Source: Chromatiales bacterium (lineage in GTDB: Bacteria; Pseudomonadota; Gammaproteobacteria; Steroidobacterales; GCA-2729495). Taken from it: a DNA stretch of 43,483 bases. How positions within the stretch are numbered: the stretch's first letter is position 1; each line of letters opens with the position of its first letter. Positions 1 to 9,477 of the stretch are shown in pieces. The position numbers and the translations under genes were made by a program. Where the stretch lies: the NCBI GenBank assembly GCA_002729495.1, contig PBYE01000068.1, positions 1-43,483 of the forward strand, written 5' to 3'. The notes beneath the pieces were generated by a model. That model searched no databases. It worked only from the letters and a program-made list of their open reading frames with translations, and was not told the DNA's origin.

Positions 1-135
1 AGCATGGCAGTAACCTTTTTCTTGCCCCAATGATGCCCCAGAGCTACCGGCAGGGCGAGTCCGGCAAGCTGCAGTGCGCCGTTCCGTGTAGAATCGCCCG
101 TTGGTCAGCCATTCAGAATGCGAGCAGGAAGCGTT

Positions 136-1404
136 ATGGCGTCTGCTATTCAAGACTCGAACACCTACCGCTGGGTCATCGTGGCCTGTGCCTTCGCCGT
201 GCTTTTCATATCGCAGGGCATGACGCTGGGCGGGCTGCAAGTATTCGATGAAAAACTGTTAGCGCACCTGGGCGAACAGGCGGGTGCCGAAATTTCCCTC
301 GGCGCGTTCAAGGGCGGCCTGTCCATCATGTTTGCGACCGCCGGGATACTGGGCATGCTCGGCGGCTGGCTCTGCGACATCATCGGCGCGAAGAAACTCC
401 TGCTCAGCGGCCTGGTGCTGCTCGCTGTCGGCAATTTCATGTACAGCGATGTCAACACCTTGACGGATATCTACATTGTTTCTGCGCTACTCGGCCTGGT
501 GTTGGTCCTGTGCGGTCTCATGATCAATATCTACCTGGTCTCGGGCTGGTTCACCAGGAAGCGCGGCCTCGCCATCGGAATCGTGCTCGCGGGCACCAGC
601 CTGGGTAACGCTGTGTTCCCCAAGCTGAACGGGTACCTGATGACATTGACTGAATGGCAGCAGGTGTTTAACTGGATTGCGTGGATACCGCTGGCGGCCG
701 TGCCGCTGCTCATGATTTTTCTGAAGGATTCGCCGTCGCTGGAAGGTGGGACCGACCAGGGCGAGCAGTCGGAACTACCGCGGCTGAGCGGCTACACGCT
801 GAAAGAGGTATTGCTAAGCCTGAACTTCTGGGCGCTGGCCACAATCGCGATGTGCACTTTCTACAGTATCCTGGCCATGAGCGGTCACACCTTCCTGTTT
901 TTCCGCAGCGAAGGCTATTCCGAAGCGTCCGCAGGTACCGCGGTGTCGATCGTGTTCCTGGGCGGACTTGTAGGCAAGCTCCTTAGCGGCTACCTGGCCG
1001 AAAGCTTCGGACGCAAGAGAGTACTGCTGACCGGCCTCGTCATGATGCTGGGCGGTATTGTGACGATGGTGGGCGCAATGCTGACCAAGAATGCCGTGCT
1101 CGTATGGGGCGGACTCTCGCTTTTCGGTTTTGGTTGGGGCGGCATCTACACGCTTATACAGGTGCTCGCCGCCGATTTGTTCGGCATGCTGGCGCTCGGC
1201 AAAATCCTCGGCGCGATAAACGTCCTGGATACCTTTGGCGGTGCAATGGGGCCGGTGCTGACCGGTGTCCTCGTCGGCATCACCGGGGGCTATCTCCAGC
1301 CGTTCCTGGTCATTACAGTGTTGCTCGTGGTCGCTACAATCGCCGCTTGCCTGCTAAATATGGCCAAAGGCGTTTACCATGAGTTCGACTCGGATGCCGC
1401 CTGA
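136..1404 (+). CDS. MFS transporter, 12-TM, substrate unknown
   Basis: A 422-residue inner-membrane major facilitator superfamily carrier. Alternating hydrophobic segments run along the whole protein in the 6+6 helix pattern. The loop after helix 2 carries a variant of the MFS signature (GWLCDIIGAKK) and the half-repeat equivalent LAESFGRKRVLL lies in the second half. The ATG at 136 is preferred over the in-frame ATG at 118 because AGGAAG stands just upstream of it. The next gene, alaA, begins 15 nt after the stop, so the two are probably cotranscribed. The general look is that of the oxalate/formate and monocarboxylate antiporter branch. The substrate cannot be read from the sequence; pairing with an aminotransferase hints at an organic or amino acid, which is inference. 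Confidence 0.88.
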   Translation: MASAIQDSNTYRWVIVACAFAVLFISQGMTLGGLQVFDEKLLAHLGEQAGAEISLGAFKGGLSIMFATAGILGMLGGWLCDIIGAKKLLLSGLVLLAVGNFMYSDVNTLTDIYIVSALLGLVLVLCGLMINIYLVSGWFTRKRGLAIGIVLAGTSLGNAVFPKLNGYLMTLTEWQQVFNWIAWIPLAAVPLLMIFLKDSPSLEGGTDQGEQSELPRLSGYTLKEVLLSLNFWALATIAMCTFYSILAMSGHTFLFFRSEGYSEASAGTAVSIVFLGGLVGKLLSGYLAESFGRKRVLLTGLVMMLGGIVTMVGAMLTKNAVLVWGGLSLFGFGWGGIYTLIQVLAADLFGMLALGKILGAINVLDTFGGAMGPVLTGVLVGITGGYLQPFLVITVLLVVATIAACLLNMAKGVYHEFDSDAA

Positions 1405-1419
1405 TGGCACGGAGTACCG

Positions 1420-2628
1420 ATGAATTCTGAAGTTGAAACGAGCAGGAGCCTGCGGGAGGTCCGCTACGAAATTCGCGGGCAGCTTGCACAGCGCGCGCAC
1501 GAAATGGAGCGCCAGGGTTACGAGATTGTTTCACTGAATATTGGTAATCCGGGACTGTTCGGCTTTCGTACGCCCGAAACCATGCGCATGGCTATGATCG
1601 AGAACCTGCCGACGAGCGAGGCCTACTGTCATCAGAAAGGCATTTTCCCGGCCCGCGAAGCCGTGGTTATGCAGCAGCAGGAGCGGGGCGTAATGAACGT
1701 CACCGCCGAGCATGTCTTTATCGGCAACGGCGTCAGCGAACTGATAGACCTGACTCTTCGGGCCCTGTTAAATCCGCATGACGAGGTGTTGATACCCAGC
1801 CCGGACTACCCATTGTGGACGGCGGCGGTAACGCTGAACGATGGTGTAGCTGTGCATTATCCGTGCACACCGGAAAACAGCTTTCAGCCGGACCTGGACG
1901 ATCTTGAGGGGCGGATAACAGACCGTACCCGCGCGCTGGTCATCATTAATCCCAATAATCCCACCGGGGCCGTTTATACGCGTGACGTGCTCGAAGGCAT
2001 GGTCGCGCTGGCCGAGAAGCACGGCCTGGTGATATTCAGCGACGAGATCTACGACGGAATGATTTACGAGGATGCCGAGTTCATCCCGATTGCACCGCTG
2101 GTAAAAAATACGCTGTGCGGTACTTTTAGCGGCTTGTCCAAGGTCTACCGCGCCTGCGGTTTTCGGGTGGGGTGGGTTGCCTTTAGCGGCACGAACGACC
2201 TGGCCGAAGAGTATCTTGACGGCCTGGACCTGCTGGCGTCCCTGCGCCTGTGCAGTAACGTGCCCGGGCAATGGGGCGTGCAAACAGCACTGGGCGGCTA
2301 CCAGAGCCTGAAGGAACTGGTCAGGCCGGGAGGGCGCCTGTTTGAGTCGCGCCAGGCCGTAATTGATGGTGTTGCGGCAAGCGACTACCTGGACCTGGTA
2401 ACACCCGGCGGTTCAATGTATGCGTTTGTCGGCGCAAACCCGGATAAACTACCTGACTTCGATGACCATGAATTTGCTTTGGAGTTGCTGGAGTCGCAGC
2501 ATGTGCTGGTCGCCCCCGGTTCCAGTTTCAATGTCGAGTACTGCAACTATTTCCGGATCACGTTCCTGCCGGAATCCCAGGTTATTGAAGATGTGTTTCG
2601 GCGGATGCATGAGGTCCTAAGTCAGTAG
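1420..2628 (+). CDS. alaA: Alanine aminotransferase AlaA (class I/II, PLP)
   Basis: A 402-residue fold-type I aminotransferase that should interconvert pyruvate plus glutamate with alanine plus 2-oxoglutarate in the cytosol. It resembles E. coli AlaA along its whole length and matches its usual size of about 405. Shared blocks include LNIGNPGLFGF near the N-terminus, PSPDYPLWTAAV, VIINPNNPTGAVY, FSDEIYDGMIY and the PLP-lysine block SGLSKVYRACGFR. The Schiff-base lysine is K241 and the phosphate-binding arginine lies a few residues after it. It follows the MFS gene at 15 nt. The AT-rich 51 bp after the stop separates it from the helicase-nuclease pair. AlaA is the best call; a broader substrate range is possible, as in related valine/alanine transaminases. 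Confidence 0.9.
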   Translation: MNSEVETSRSLREVRYEIRGQLAQRAHEMERQGYEIVSLNIGNPGLFGFRTPETMRMAMIENLPTSEAYCHQKGIFPAREAVVMQQQERGVMNVTAEHVFIGNGVSELIDLTLRALLNPHDEVLIPSPDYPLWTAAVTLNDGVAVHYPCTPENSFQPDLDDLEGRITDRTRALVIINPNNPTGAVYTRDVLEGMVALAEKHGLVIFSDEIYDGMIYEDAEFIPIAPLVKNTLCGTFSGLSKVYRACGFRVGWVAFSGTNDLAEEYLDGLDLLASLRLCSNVPGQWGVQTALGGYQSLKELVRPGGRLFESRQAVIDGVAASDYLDLVTPGGSMYAFVGANPDKLPDFDDHEFALELLESQHVLVAPGSSFNVEYCNYFRITFLPESQVIEDVFRRMHEVLSQ

Positions 2629-2679
2629 ATATATACATTTAAAACAATTGTTTACAAGATATATCTATAAAGTGAATTA

Positions 2680-5355
2680 ATGTACGGGCCCTTACTGGAA
2701 GCGCTCGAATCCGGTGCCACGGTCGTCACCGCCAATAACCGTCTGGCCCGCAACCTGGCCCTGGCCTATGGCGGCTCCCAACTCGCTAACGGGCGCAATG
2801 CCTGGCAGTCGCCTGATGTGTTCAGCTGGGAAGCTTGGCTCGCAAAGCTCTGGGCGATATCCCAGTTGTCGCAGGGACGGGCAGCTCGCCTGCAGTTACT
2901 GGGCAGGACCGACGTGCAGGTTTTGTGGGACGTTATCGCACGAAGTGACCGGGGAACGACCGGCATCGGCGGGCCTTTTGCTCCGCTGGCGCAGCAAGCC
3001 TGGATGTTGCTCTGTGAGTGGGATGAACTGGCCGCACCGGAATGGGTCGATGCCGGGCTGTCGCCGGATCAGCAATTGTTTCTGCGCTGGTTCAACCAGT
3101 ATCGAGACCGCTGTAAAGCCGCTGGCTGGGTCGATATTCCGATGCTGCCGGGGGTTCTGCGCGAAGACATCGACGCGGGTTTGTTCGACAACCTGGCGCC
3201 GCTCGTGTTTGCAGGTTTCGATGTGTGGCCCCCGGCTCGCGAAAACTTCAGAGACGCCATCGCAGAGCGCGGGATACCGGTCACGATTAGCGAGGAGCCG
3301 CAGCCCGCAACCCGCAACGAGCAACGGGTGCAGTGTCTCAACGACGACGATGAGCTGGAAACGGCGGCACGGTGGGCGCGTGCCCAGGTTGAGGCCGACC
3401 CCTCGCTCGATGCCTGTGTGATCGTCCCCGATCTTGACGCGCGCGCGGCGGAAGCGCGGCGCGTATTTATGGACGTTTTCTGTCCGGACTGGCGTACCCG
3501 CCACGGTTACGAATTACCGGTAAATTTTTCTTATGGCGAACCGCTCGCTAATCAGCCGCGGGTAGCCGCCGCGCTTAATTTTTTGTCATTACTGGACGAG
3601 AGCTCCGACTACCAGCGGTTCAGCCTGGCCCTGCGGACTCCGTTTCTGGGCGGTGGGCGCAGGGAGGCCGGTGCGCGCGCCTTGCTTGATCTGCGACTCC
3701 GCGATCGCCTGGGTGCGTCCTTTTCCGTGCGCGACGCGCAAGCATTTGCGGCGCATGGTGCTCCCGGTTTCGGCGAGTTGCTGTCAGCTGCGCTCGAAGC
3801 CGGCAGTGACAGGAGCGACAGGACTCCGGCCGCGTGGACGCGGTATATAGCCGGGTTGCTAAGAGTCGTTCAGTGGCCGGGCGATGAAAGCCTGGATTCC
3901 GTAGCCCATCAGGAGCTCGAAGCCTGGCAGGAACTGCTCCGGGAGTTTGCCGATTGTTCGCGGATTTGCGGTGAGATCGACTGGGGAATGGCGCGGGAAC
4001 TACTCGTCAGCCTGGCGGCCGGTCGTCTGCACCAGCCTGAAGCGGGCAGCGGTGTTGTGCAGGTCATGGGCATTCTTGAGGCTGCCGGCCACGGCTTCGA
4101 CCGGCTGTGGGTTACCGGCCTGGCCGCCGAGGCCTGGCCGCGACCCGCGAGCCTGAATCCGCTGTTGCCGTTCGGCTTGCAGCGCCGCTGCGGAATGCCG
4201 CGGAGCATGCCGCAACTGGAACTCGAATATGCCGATGCACTTATCCGGCGCTTACGACAAAGCAGCCCCGAAACAGTTTTTAGCTGGCCAGCAATGCGTG
4301 ACGGCGAACGATTGCATGTCTGCGATTTGATCGGCGAAATACCGGAAACAGAATCCGTTGACCGTTGGCAGGAATCTCTGTGGCGCGACGGTATGTTCCG
4401 TAGTGCCGTGGTCGACAGGCTGGACGAAGACAGGCCGCAGGCCTGGCGAGAGGGCGCTCGTGCCGGCGGTGGAACATCATTGTTCCGCCTGCAGGCAACC
4501 TGTCCGTTCAGGGCCTTCCTGGAATTGCGGCTCGGAGCGAAGGAAATAGATGAACCGGTCACCGGCATCGGTTACAAGCAAAGAGGGAGTCTCGCACACC
4601 GCGTGCTCGAGGATTTCTACCGGTCTTACCGTTCATCGGAGACGCTGGCCGGCCTGACCGATCGAGACCTGTCCGACTGCCTCAACGAATTGCTGGCGCA
4701 GCGCGTTCGAGAATTACCCGGAATGCGGCGACCGTTTATGCGCACGGTTGCGGATCTGGAGACGCAACGAATATTGCCTCAGCTTATTCGCTTTGTTGCT
4801 CTTGACCGGTTGCGCGGAGACTTCCGGGTACTGAAATCGGAAGAAGGCAATGAAGTTGTGGTCGGCCCGCTCAGGGTCGGTCTGAAACTTGACAGGTTGG
4901 ACGAACTGGCTGACGGGTCTTTGCTGGTCGTGGATTACAAAACGGGGCAGGTAAAAAAAGGCGGCTGGAATCCGGGCAAACCCGGGGACATGCAGTTACC
5001 CGTCTACGCCACTTTCGTCGGTAAACCTGTCAGCGGGATCGCTTTCGCGCAGATCTCTGCGCACGACGTGAAGTACGACGGGATTGCAGATTCGGCAATC
5101 GAAATCGACGGACTCGTTTCCGTCGATAAGCTGCGTCACAAGTTTACGGACGGCGACGGCAAAAAAATCGAAAGCTGGGACGCACTGATGGGCGCGTGGC
5201 GGGATTGCCTGTTGTCGCTCGCACACGAGTTCACGCAGGGCGACTGCAGCATTAACCCCAGGCATTCGGAAGATGCCGAAGGACAGTTTGCCGTCCTGAC
5301 CCGCGTTTATGAACTGCCCGGTTTCGATACTGATGAGGACGAGAACCATGGGTGA
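2680..5355 (+). CDS. AddB-like PD-(D/E)XK nuclease subunit of a helicase-nuclease
   Basis: An 891-residue protein of the AddB-like 'probable DNA repair protein' family, the partner of the UvrD-type helicase encoded next. Its expected role is double-strand-break end processing for recombination, in place of RecBCD. The N-terminal two thirds has the degenerate helicase-like architecture typical of the family (RVFMDVF, LLSLLDESSDYQRF, RLWVTGLAAEAWPRP). The C-terminal nuclease domain shows LDRLDEL, then VVDYKTG and QLPVYATF, which fit the D, (D/E)xK and Q positions of the RecB nuclease fold. Only one cysteine stands where AddB proteins begin their iron-sulfur cluster (ATCPFRAF), and the usual C-terminal CxxC-x5-C cluster is absent. 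No strong ribosome-binding site precedes the ATG at 2680. Confidence 0.85.
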   Translation: MYGPLLEALESGATVVTANNRLARNLALAYGGSQLANGRNAWQSPDVFSWEAWLAKLWAISQLSQGRAARLQLLGRTDVQVLWDVIARSDRGTTGIGGPFAPLAQQAWMLLCEWDELAAPEWVDAGLSPDQQLFLRWFNQYRDRCKAAGWVDIPMLPGVLREDIDAGLFDNLAPLVFAGFDVWPPARENFRDAIAERGIPVTISEEPQPATRNEQRVQCLNDDDELETAARWARAQVEADPSLDACVIVPDLDARAAEARRVFMDVFCPDWRTRHGYELPVNFSYGEPLANQPRVAAALNFLSLLDESSDYQRFSLALRTPFLGGGRREAGARALLDLRLRDRLGASFSVRDAQAFAAHGAPGFGELLSAALEAGSDRSDRTPAAWTRYIAGLLRVVQWPGDESLDSVAHQELEAWQELLREFADCSRICGEIDWGMARELLVSLAAGRLHQPEAGSGVVQVMGILEAAGHGFDRLWVTGLAAEAWPRPASLNPLLPFGLQRRCGMPRSMPQLELEYADALIRRLRQSSPETVFSWPAMRDGERLHVCDLIGEIPETESVDRWQESLWRDGMFRSAVVDRLDEDRPQAWREGARAGGGTSLFRLQATCPFRAFLELRLGAKEIDEPVTGIGYKQRGSLAHRVLEDFYRSYRSSETLAGLTDRDLSDCLNELLAQRVRELPGMRRPFMRTVADLETQRILPQLIRFVALDRLRGDFRVLKSEEGNEVVVGPLRVGLKLDRLDELADGSLLVVDYKTGQVKKGGWNPGKPGDMQLPVYATFVGKPVSGIAFAQISAHDVKYDGIADSAIEIDGLVSVDKLRHKFTDGDGKKIESWDALMGAWRDCLLSLAHEFTQGDCSINPRHSEDAEGQFAVLTRVYELPGFDTDEDENHG

Positions 5356-8300
5356 TATCGATCCGGCCCGCATAACCGACATGCACCTGCGCGAGTTGGC
5401 ATTGCTGCCGGATAAGTCCTTCATCGTCCAGGCACCGGCCGGTTCCGGAAAGACCGAGTTGCTGACCCAGCGTTACCTGCGCCTGCTTGTAACTGTCGAG
5501 CATCCCGAGGAAATACTCGCGGTTACCTTTACCCGCAAAGCCTCGGCAGAGATGCGCAACCGGATTATCGAAGCCATCTATCCGCCACCCGGTGCGGATG
5601 AACGGTTGGATGAAACCATCGAATTGGCGAACGCTGTACTTGAGCGCGACAGGGAATGCGGCTGGCAGCTTGCACGTTACCCGGCGCGACTGCGTATCCG
5701 TACTATCGACTCGGCTAACGCCTGGCTCAGCGCAACTGCACCGTTGCTCGGCGGGGGCGGCACCACGACCGTGAGTGAAAACCCGGTGGAACTCTACCGG
5801 CTCGCTGCGCAAAGGGCCGTGGAACAGTTGAGTTCCGACGGGGTCACTGGTGCAGCTTTACGCAGCTTGTTTCTGCACCTGGATAACCGCGGCGACCATC
5901 TCGTAAGGCTGCTGGCCGGTATGCTCGAAAGACGCGACCAGTGGCTGGGTTTCGTGGTCGTGATGCATGCTGCAAATCAGGCCGGCGATATACGCGCCGA
6001 ACTGGAGCAGGTTCTGCATGCGCTCGTAGCGCGTGAGTTACGGACGGCTTTTGCGACCCTGGAAGATTCGCAGCGCAAGGATATTTTCGAGCTCGCCGTT
6101 TATGCCGCAGGAAATCTCCTCGAAGCTGACGCCGGTAGCCCCTGGTCAGCCGTTGCCGATGCGGATGGCTTTCCCGAACCCCTGCCCGAAAACCTCGACA
6201 TCTGGCGAATGCTGGCCGAATTTCTGCTGACCAAGAGCGGCGGGATTCGTAAAACTGTGGACAAGCGGCAGGGATTCCCGCCCGATAAGGGTCCGCAAAA
6301 AGAATTTAAGAAGCGCGCCATTGCCCTGTTCGATTCGCTGACGGGTGCGACAGCCGTAGCGCAGGCATTCGATGTCGTGCGTCTGTTGCCCGCGGCTGCG
6401 TACCCGGATGAGCAGTGGGAAATCCTTGAGTCACTGCTTGAAGTATTGCAACTTGCTGCTGCCGAACTGCTGGTCGTATTTGACGAACGCAGGGAATCCG
6501 ACTATGCGGCCGTCGCACAGAGTGCGATCGATGCGCTGGTAGATGAAGACGGAGCACCGACCGACCTGGCGCTAAGACTGGACTTTCGTATCCAGCACAT
6601 CCTGATCGATGAATTCCAGGATACGTCGTCGGCTCAATTGAAACTCGTTAAATCGTTAACGGGTGGATGGCAGGAAGGTGATGGGCGCACCTTGTTCGTC
6701 GTAGGCGACCCGATGCAGTCCATTTACCGCTTCCGCAAAGCGGAAGTTGGGTTGTTCATGAAATTGCAACGTGGCGGATTACCCAACCTGGATCTGCAAA
6801 GCATCATTCTGGAAACGAATTTCCGATCCGATCCGGAAGTGATGAAATGGATAAACCGGATCTTCGCGCAGGTGCTACCCGCTGAAGATGACCTGACGAG
6901 CGGGGCGGTCAGTTATGCGCCGGGGACTGCCGCGCGGGTCGAGGACGACGCGGCCAACGTTTTGGAGCATGCGCTCATTAAACCGTCCCGTGTCGACGAA
7001 GCGCAGCAGGTCGTCGCGCTGGTTGCCCGAACCCTCGACAAGTGGCCGGACGAAGACATCGGCATACTCGTGCGCAGCCGCCGGCAAGCCGCGCTGATAG
7101 TGAACGAGTTACGCAAAGAGAAGATTCCGTTTGCCGGCACCGGGCTTGAGAATTCCATCGAATCGCCGGTCGTGCAGGATTTGCTCTGCCTGACGCGCGC
7201 GCTGAGCCACAGGGGCGATCGTACGGCCTGGCTCGGTTTGTTGCGAGCGCCCTGGTGCGGCCTGAATCTGGCCGACCTGGAAGCGCTGGCCGGTAGCGAC
7301 AAGAAGACCTGCGTCTGGGATTTGCTCAGCGACGATGCCAGCTTCGACGGCATGTCGGCGGACGGGAAGGGTCGGGTCGAACGCCTCAGGTCCGTGCTTG
7401 TTCCGGTGTTCGCGCGTCGCGGCTCGTTGCCGTTACGGGACGTGGTGGAGGGCGTGTGGGTAGAGCTCGGTGGCCCCGCGTTCCTGGAAGAGGAGGTTGA
7501 CCTCGAGCGGGCATTCGCCTATTTCGCGGTTCTCGATCAGTTCGACACTGGCGGCGATTGCGCCGATGCTTTCAGACTGCATGAGCTGGCCAAAGACCGG
7601 CTCAAGGTCGAAGAACGGGACGAGCGCGTCAAGCTTCTGACTATCCACAAGGCCAAGGGCCTGCAGTTTCATACCGTGATATTGCCGGCACTGGAGGCCG
7701 GCCGGCAGCGCGACAAGAAACCCGTGCTCGCGTGGCAGGAAGTTGTGCAGGACGATGGTTCGCCCGGGCTGGTTATCGCGCCGACGGAGCGTATGGGCGA
7801 AGAAAAGGACGGCATTTACGAACTGGCCAGGCGGTTGAACGCGGAGCAGGACGAGAATGAGCAGGCTCGTCTGCTGTACGTGGCGGCTACGCGTGCACGA
7901 AAACGCCTGCATCTTTTCTTCGGGCTTAAAGTCGACCCGGAGAAAGGAGTGGCATCGCCCGCCGCCGATTCATTGCTGAAATACCTGTGGCCTGCGATCG
8001 GTGCCGGGCACCAGGGTCTTTCCAGCGTGCCGGGTACCGCGGCCAAACCCGATGCATGGCTGGCGCCCCGCATCCGCCGCTATCGGGAGGGTTGGGAAGT
8101 GCCGTCGGCCCCAGGGGAATACCGTCCGCGGGCGCCGGTCGCTGTCGACGATGAAATGCGGCCGGTCAGCTATGACTGGGTCAGCCCGGTAGCTCAGCAC
8201 ATCGGCACCGTGGTACATGCCTGGTTGCAGCGCATAGCTAACGAGGGTCTGGGTAAATTCGATACGGAACGCCTGCATTTGCTGCGACCCGTGTTTGCAA

Positions 8301-8719
8301 ACATGCTGCTGTCGGAAAGGGTTCCGGAGTCCGAACTCGACAACAGTGTGGACAGGGTGGAAACGGCCTTACGGCAAATGCTGGATGACGAGCAGGGCCG
8401 CTGGATACTTGCGGGCGATCATGAGTCGGCAGCCGCGGAGTTTCCTGTGTCGGTTTTCCGGGAGAACAGGCTGAAGTCTTACGTGATCGACCGGACTTTT
8501 GTGGATACGGACGGCATTCGCTGGATCGTCGATTACAAGAGTAGCGCTCACGAAGGCGGCAACCTTGAAGGCTTCATCGACAATGAGATCAAGCGCTACA
8601 CACCGCAGCTTGCGAACTACAGAAACGCCATGCAGTTACTCGAACCAGAACGCACGGTCCGAACGGTCCTGTATTTTCCGTTGCTGGGCGTATTCCGGGA
8701 AGTCGAATTGGCTGACTAA
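5348..8719 (+). CDS. AddA-like UvrD/Rep superfamily helicase-nuclease
   Basis: A 1123-residue superfamily 1A DNA helicase with a C-terminal nuclease domain, the motor subunit of the AddAB-like pair. Visible motifs are Walker A APAGSGKTE (K35), the AVTFTRKAS block, DEFQDTS (motif II), VGDPMQSIYRFRKAE (motif III), LLTIHKAKGLQFHTVILP (motif V) and LLYVAATRARKRL (motif VI). The C-terminal nuclease shows DRTF, IVDYKSS and YTPQLANYR, the PD-(D/E)XK pattern. The ATG at 5348 overlaps the end of the AddB-like gene by 8 nt, so the pair is translationally coupled. An upstream in-frame ATG at 5309 is possible but lies deeper inside the preceding gene. The stop overlaps the stop of the convergent gspN by 4 nt, leaving no room for a terminator between them. 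Confidence 0.9.
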   Translation: MGDIDPARITDMHLRELALLPDKSFIVQAPAGSGKTELLTQRYLRLLVTVEHPEEILAVTFTRKASAEMRNRIIEAIYPPPGADERLDETIELANAVLERDRECGWQLARYPARLRIRTIDSANAWLSATAPLLGGGGTTTVSENPVELYRLAAQRAVEQLSSDGVTGAALRSLFLHLDNRGDHLVRLLAGMLERRDQWLGFVVVMHAANQAGDIRAELEQVLHALVARELRTAFATLEDSQRKDIFELAVYAAGNLLEADAGSPWSAVADADGFPEPLPENLDIWRMLAEFLLTKSGGIRKTVDKRQGFPPDKGPQKEFKKRAIALFDSLTGATAVAQAFDVVRLLPAAAYPDEQWEILESLLEVLQLAAAELLVVFDERRESDYAAVAQSAIDALVDEDGAPTDLALRLDFRIQHILIDEFQDTSSAQLKLVKSLTGGWQEGDGRTLFVVGDPMQSIYRFRKAEVGLFMKLQRGGLPNLDLQSIILETNFRSDPEVMKWINRIFAQVLPAEDDLTSGAVSYAPGTAARVEDDAANVLEHALIKPSRVDEAQQVVALVARTLDKWPDEDIGILVRSRRQAALIVNELRKEKIPFAGTGLENSIESPVVQDLLCLTRALSHRGDRTAWLGLLRAPWCGLNLADLEALAGSDKKTCVWDLLSDDASFDGMSADGKGRVERLRSVLVPVFARRGSLPLRDVVEGVWVELGGPAFLEEEVDLERAFAYFAVLDQFDTGGDCADAFRLHELAKDRLKVEERDERVKLLTIHKAKGLQFHTVILPALEAGRQRDKKPVLAWQEVVQDDGSPGLVIAPTERMGEEKDGIYELARRLNAEQDENEQARLLYVAATRARKRLHLFFGLKVDPEKGVASPAADSLLKYLWPAIGAGHQGLSSVPGTAAKPDAWLAPRIRRYREGWEVPSAPGEYRPRAPVAVDDEMRPVSYDWVSPVAQHIGTVVHAWLQRIANEGLGKFDTERLHLLRPVFANMLLSERVPESELDNSVDRVETALRQMLDDEQGRWILAGDHESAAAEFPVSVFRENRLKSYVIDRTFVDTDGIRWIVDYKSSAHEGGNLEGFIDNEIKRYTPQLANYRNAMQLLEPERTVRTVLYFPLLGVFREVELAD

Positions 8720-9474
8720 ATAGACCCGGCAATCTGAAAGATTCGCATTCCGTCGCTCTCCGGCATGCCCAGGAATTCCAGGTTTTTCTTTAACGCTTCG
8801 GGCGCGCTGTCACGGGCTTTTACCCGCGCTTTAAGCGTGTAGCTGCCCGGGGGTTGCAGCAGAATAGTACCCTTGAGCTCGAGCGGGCCGCCCATGTCTG
8901 CAAGCTTGCCGGTAATGGCATTGACATCGGTTTCGGTGCCTGTATCGAAATCCAGGGAAACATTGCCGATGATATCGGCTGCTCCCTTACCCATCAGCGG
9001 GCTGGAGAAATTACGAATTTCCCCGGTGCCGACCAGGCGATGGGGCCAGTTTTCTTTCACCTGGAGTTCTCGGAGTTGCAGGCTGACCTGGCCGCCGACT
9101 CGCGGAATTCCAATAACGGATTCAAGGGAAGCTGCACTAAAGCTCGCGCGAGCGTCTGTCAGCGCAATGGTTCCCAAAACACTTATCGTGCCAAATCCTT
9201 CGAGGAAGCCGTCACCCCAGCGGGTTTTGAAATCACCGCCGAGTCGGCCAATAAACAGCCGTGACAATGCGAGATCCCATTCTGTGTTGCGTAACTGCTG
9301 GCCGTTCGCGTTAATTATCCGGGCGCTTCCCTGCCACACGGTGCCATTGATCCCGAAACCGGTGACCTCGGCCGGGGTAAGAATCGCGAAAGCGACATGC
9401 GCAGGAAACATACGAAGCATAAAAAGAAGCGCCAGGGCCAGGCCCACTCCGGCGAGTTTTTTGTGCTTCTCCAT
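8716..9474 (-). CDS. gspN: Type II secretion system protein GspN
   Basis: A 252-residue GspN-family protein, the last gene of the gspG-N operon. It has one N-terminal membrane anchor (LAGVGLALALLFMLRMFP) followed by a periplasmic beta-rich domain. Conserved features include TGFGINGTVWQGSA near the N-terminus and the C-terminal LKARVKA region followed by LEFLGMPESDGMR, which is typical of GspN. It is an accessory part of the inner-membrane platform and is dispensable in several species. It begins 3 nt after gspM stops. The 3' end overlaps the addA-like stop on the opposite strand by 4 nt. Confidence 0.85.
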   Translation of the reverse strand: MEKHKKLAGVGLALALLFMLRMFPAHVAFAILTPAEVTGFGINGTVWQGSARIINANGQQLRNTEWDLALSRLFIGRLGGDFKTRWGDGFLEGFGTISVLGTIALTDARASFSAASLESVIGIPRVGGQVSLQLRELQVKENWPHRLVGTGEIRNFSSPLMGKGAADIIGNVSLDFDTGTETDVNAITGKLADMGGPLELKGTILLQPPGSYTLKARVKARDSAPEALKKNLEFLGMPESDGMRIFQIAGSI

Positions 9475-9477
9475 GTT

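Noticed and set aside
3-60. Start of a minus-strand gene at the left edge (ATG at 3-5 with AAAAAGG upstream)
   Set aside because: Only one codon lies in the window, so it cannot be supported.
2627-2666. Inverted repeat AGATATAT...ATATATCT before the AddB-like gene
   Set aside because: The stretch is so AT-rich that such matches are expected; no promoter boxes with good spacing were found.
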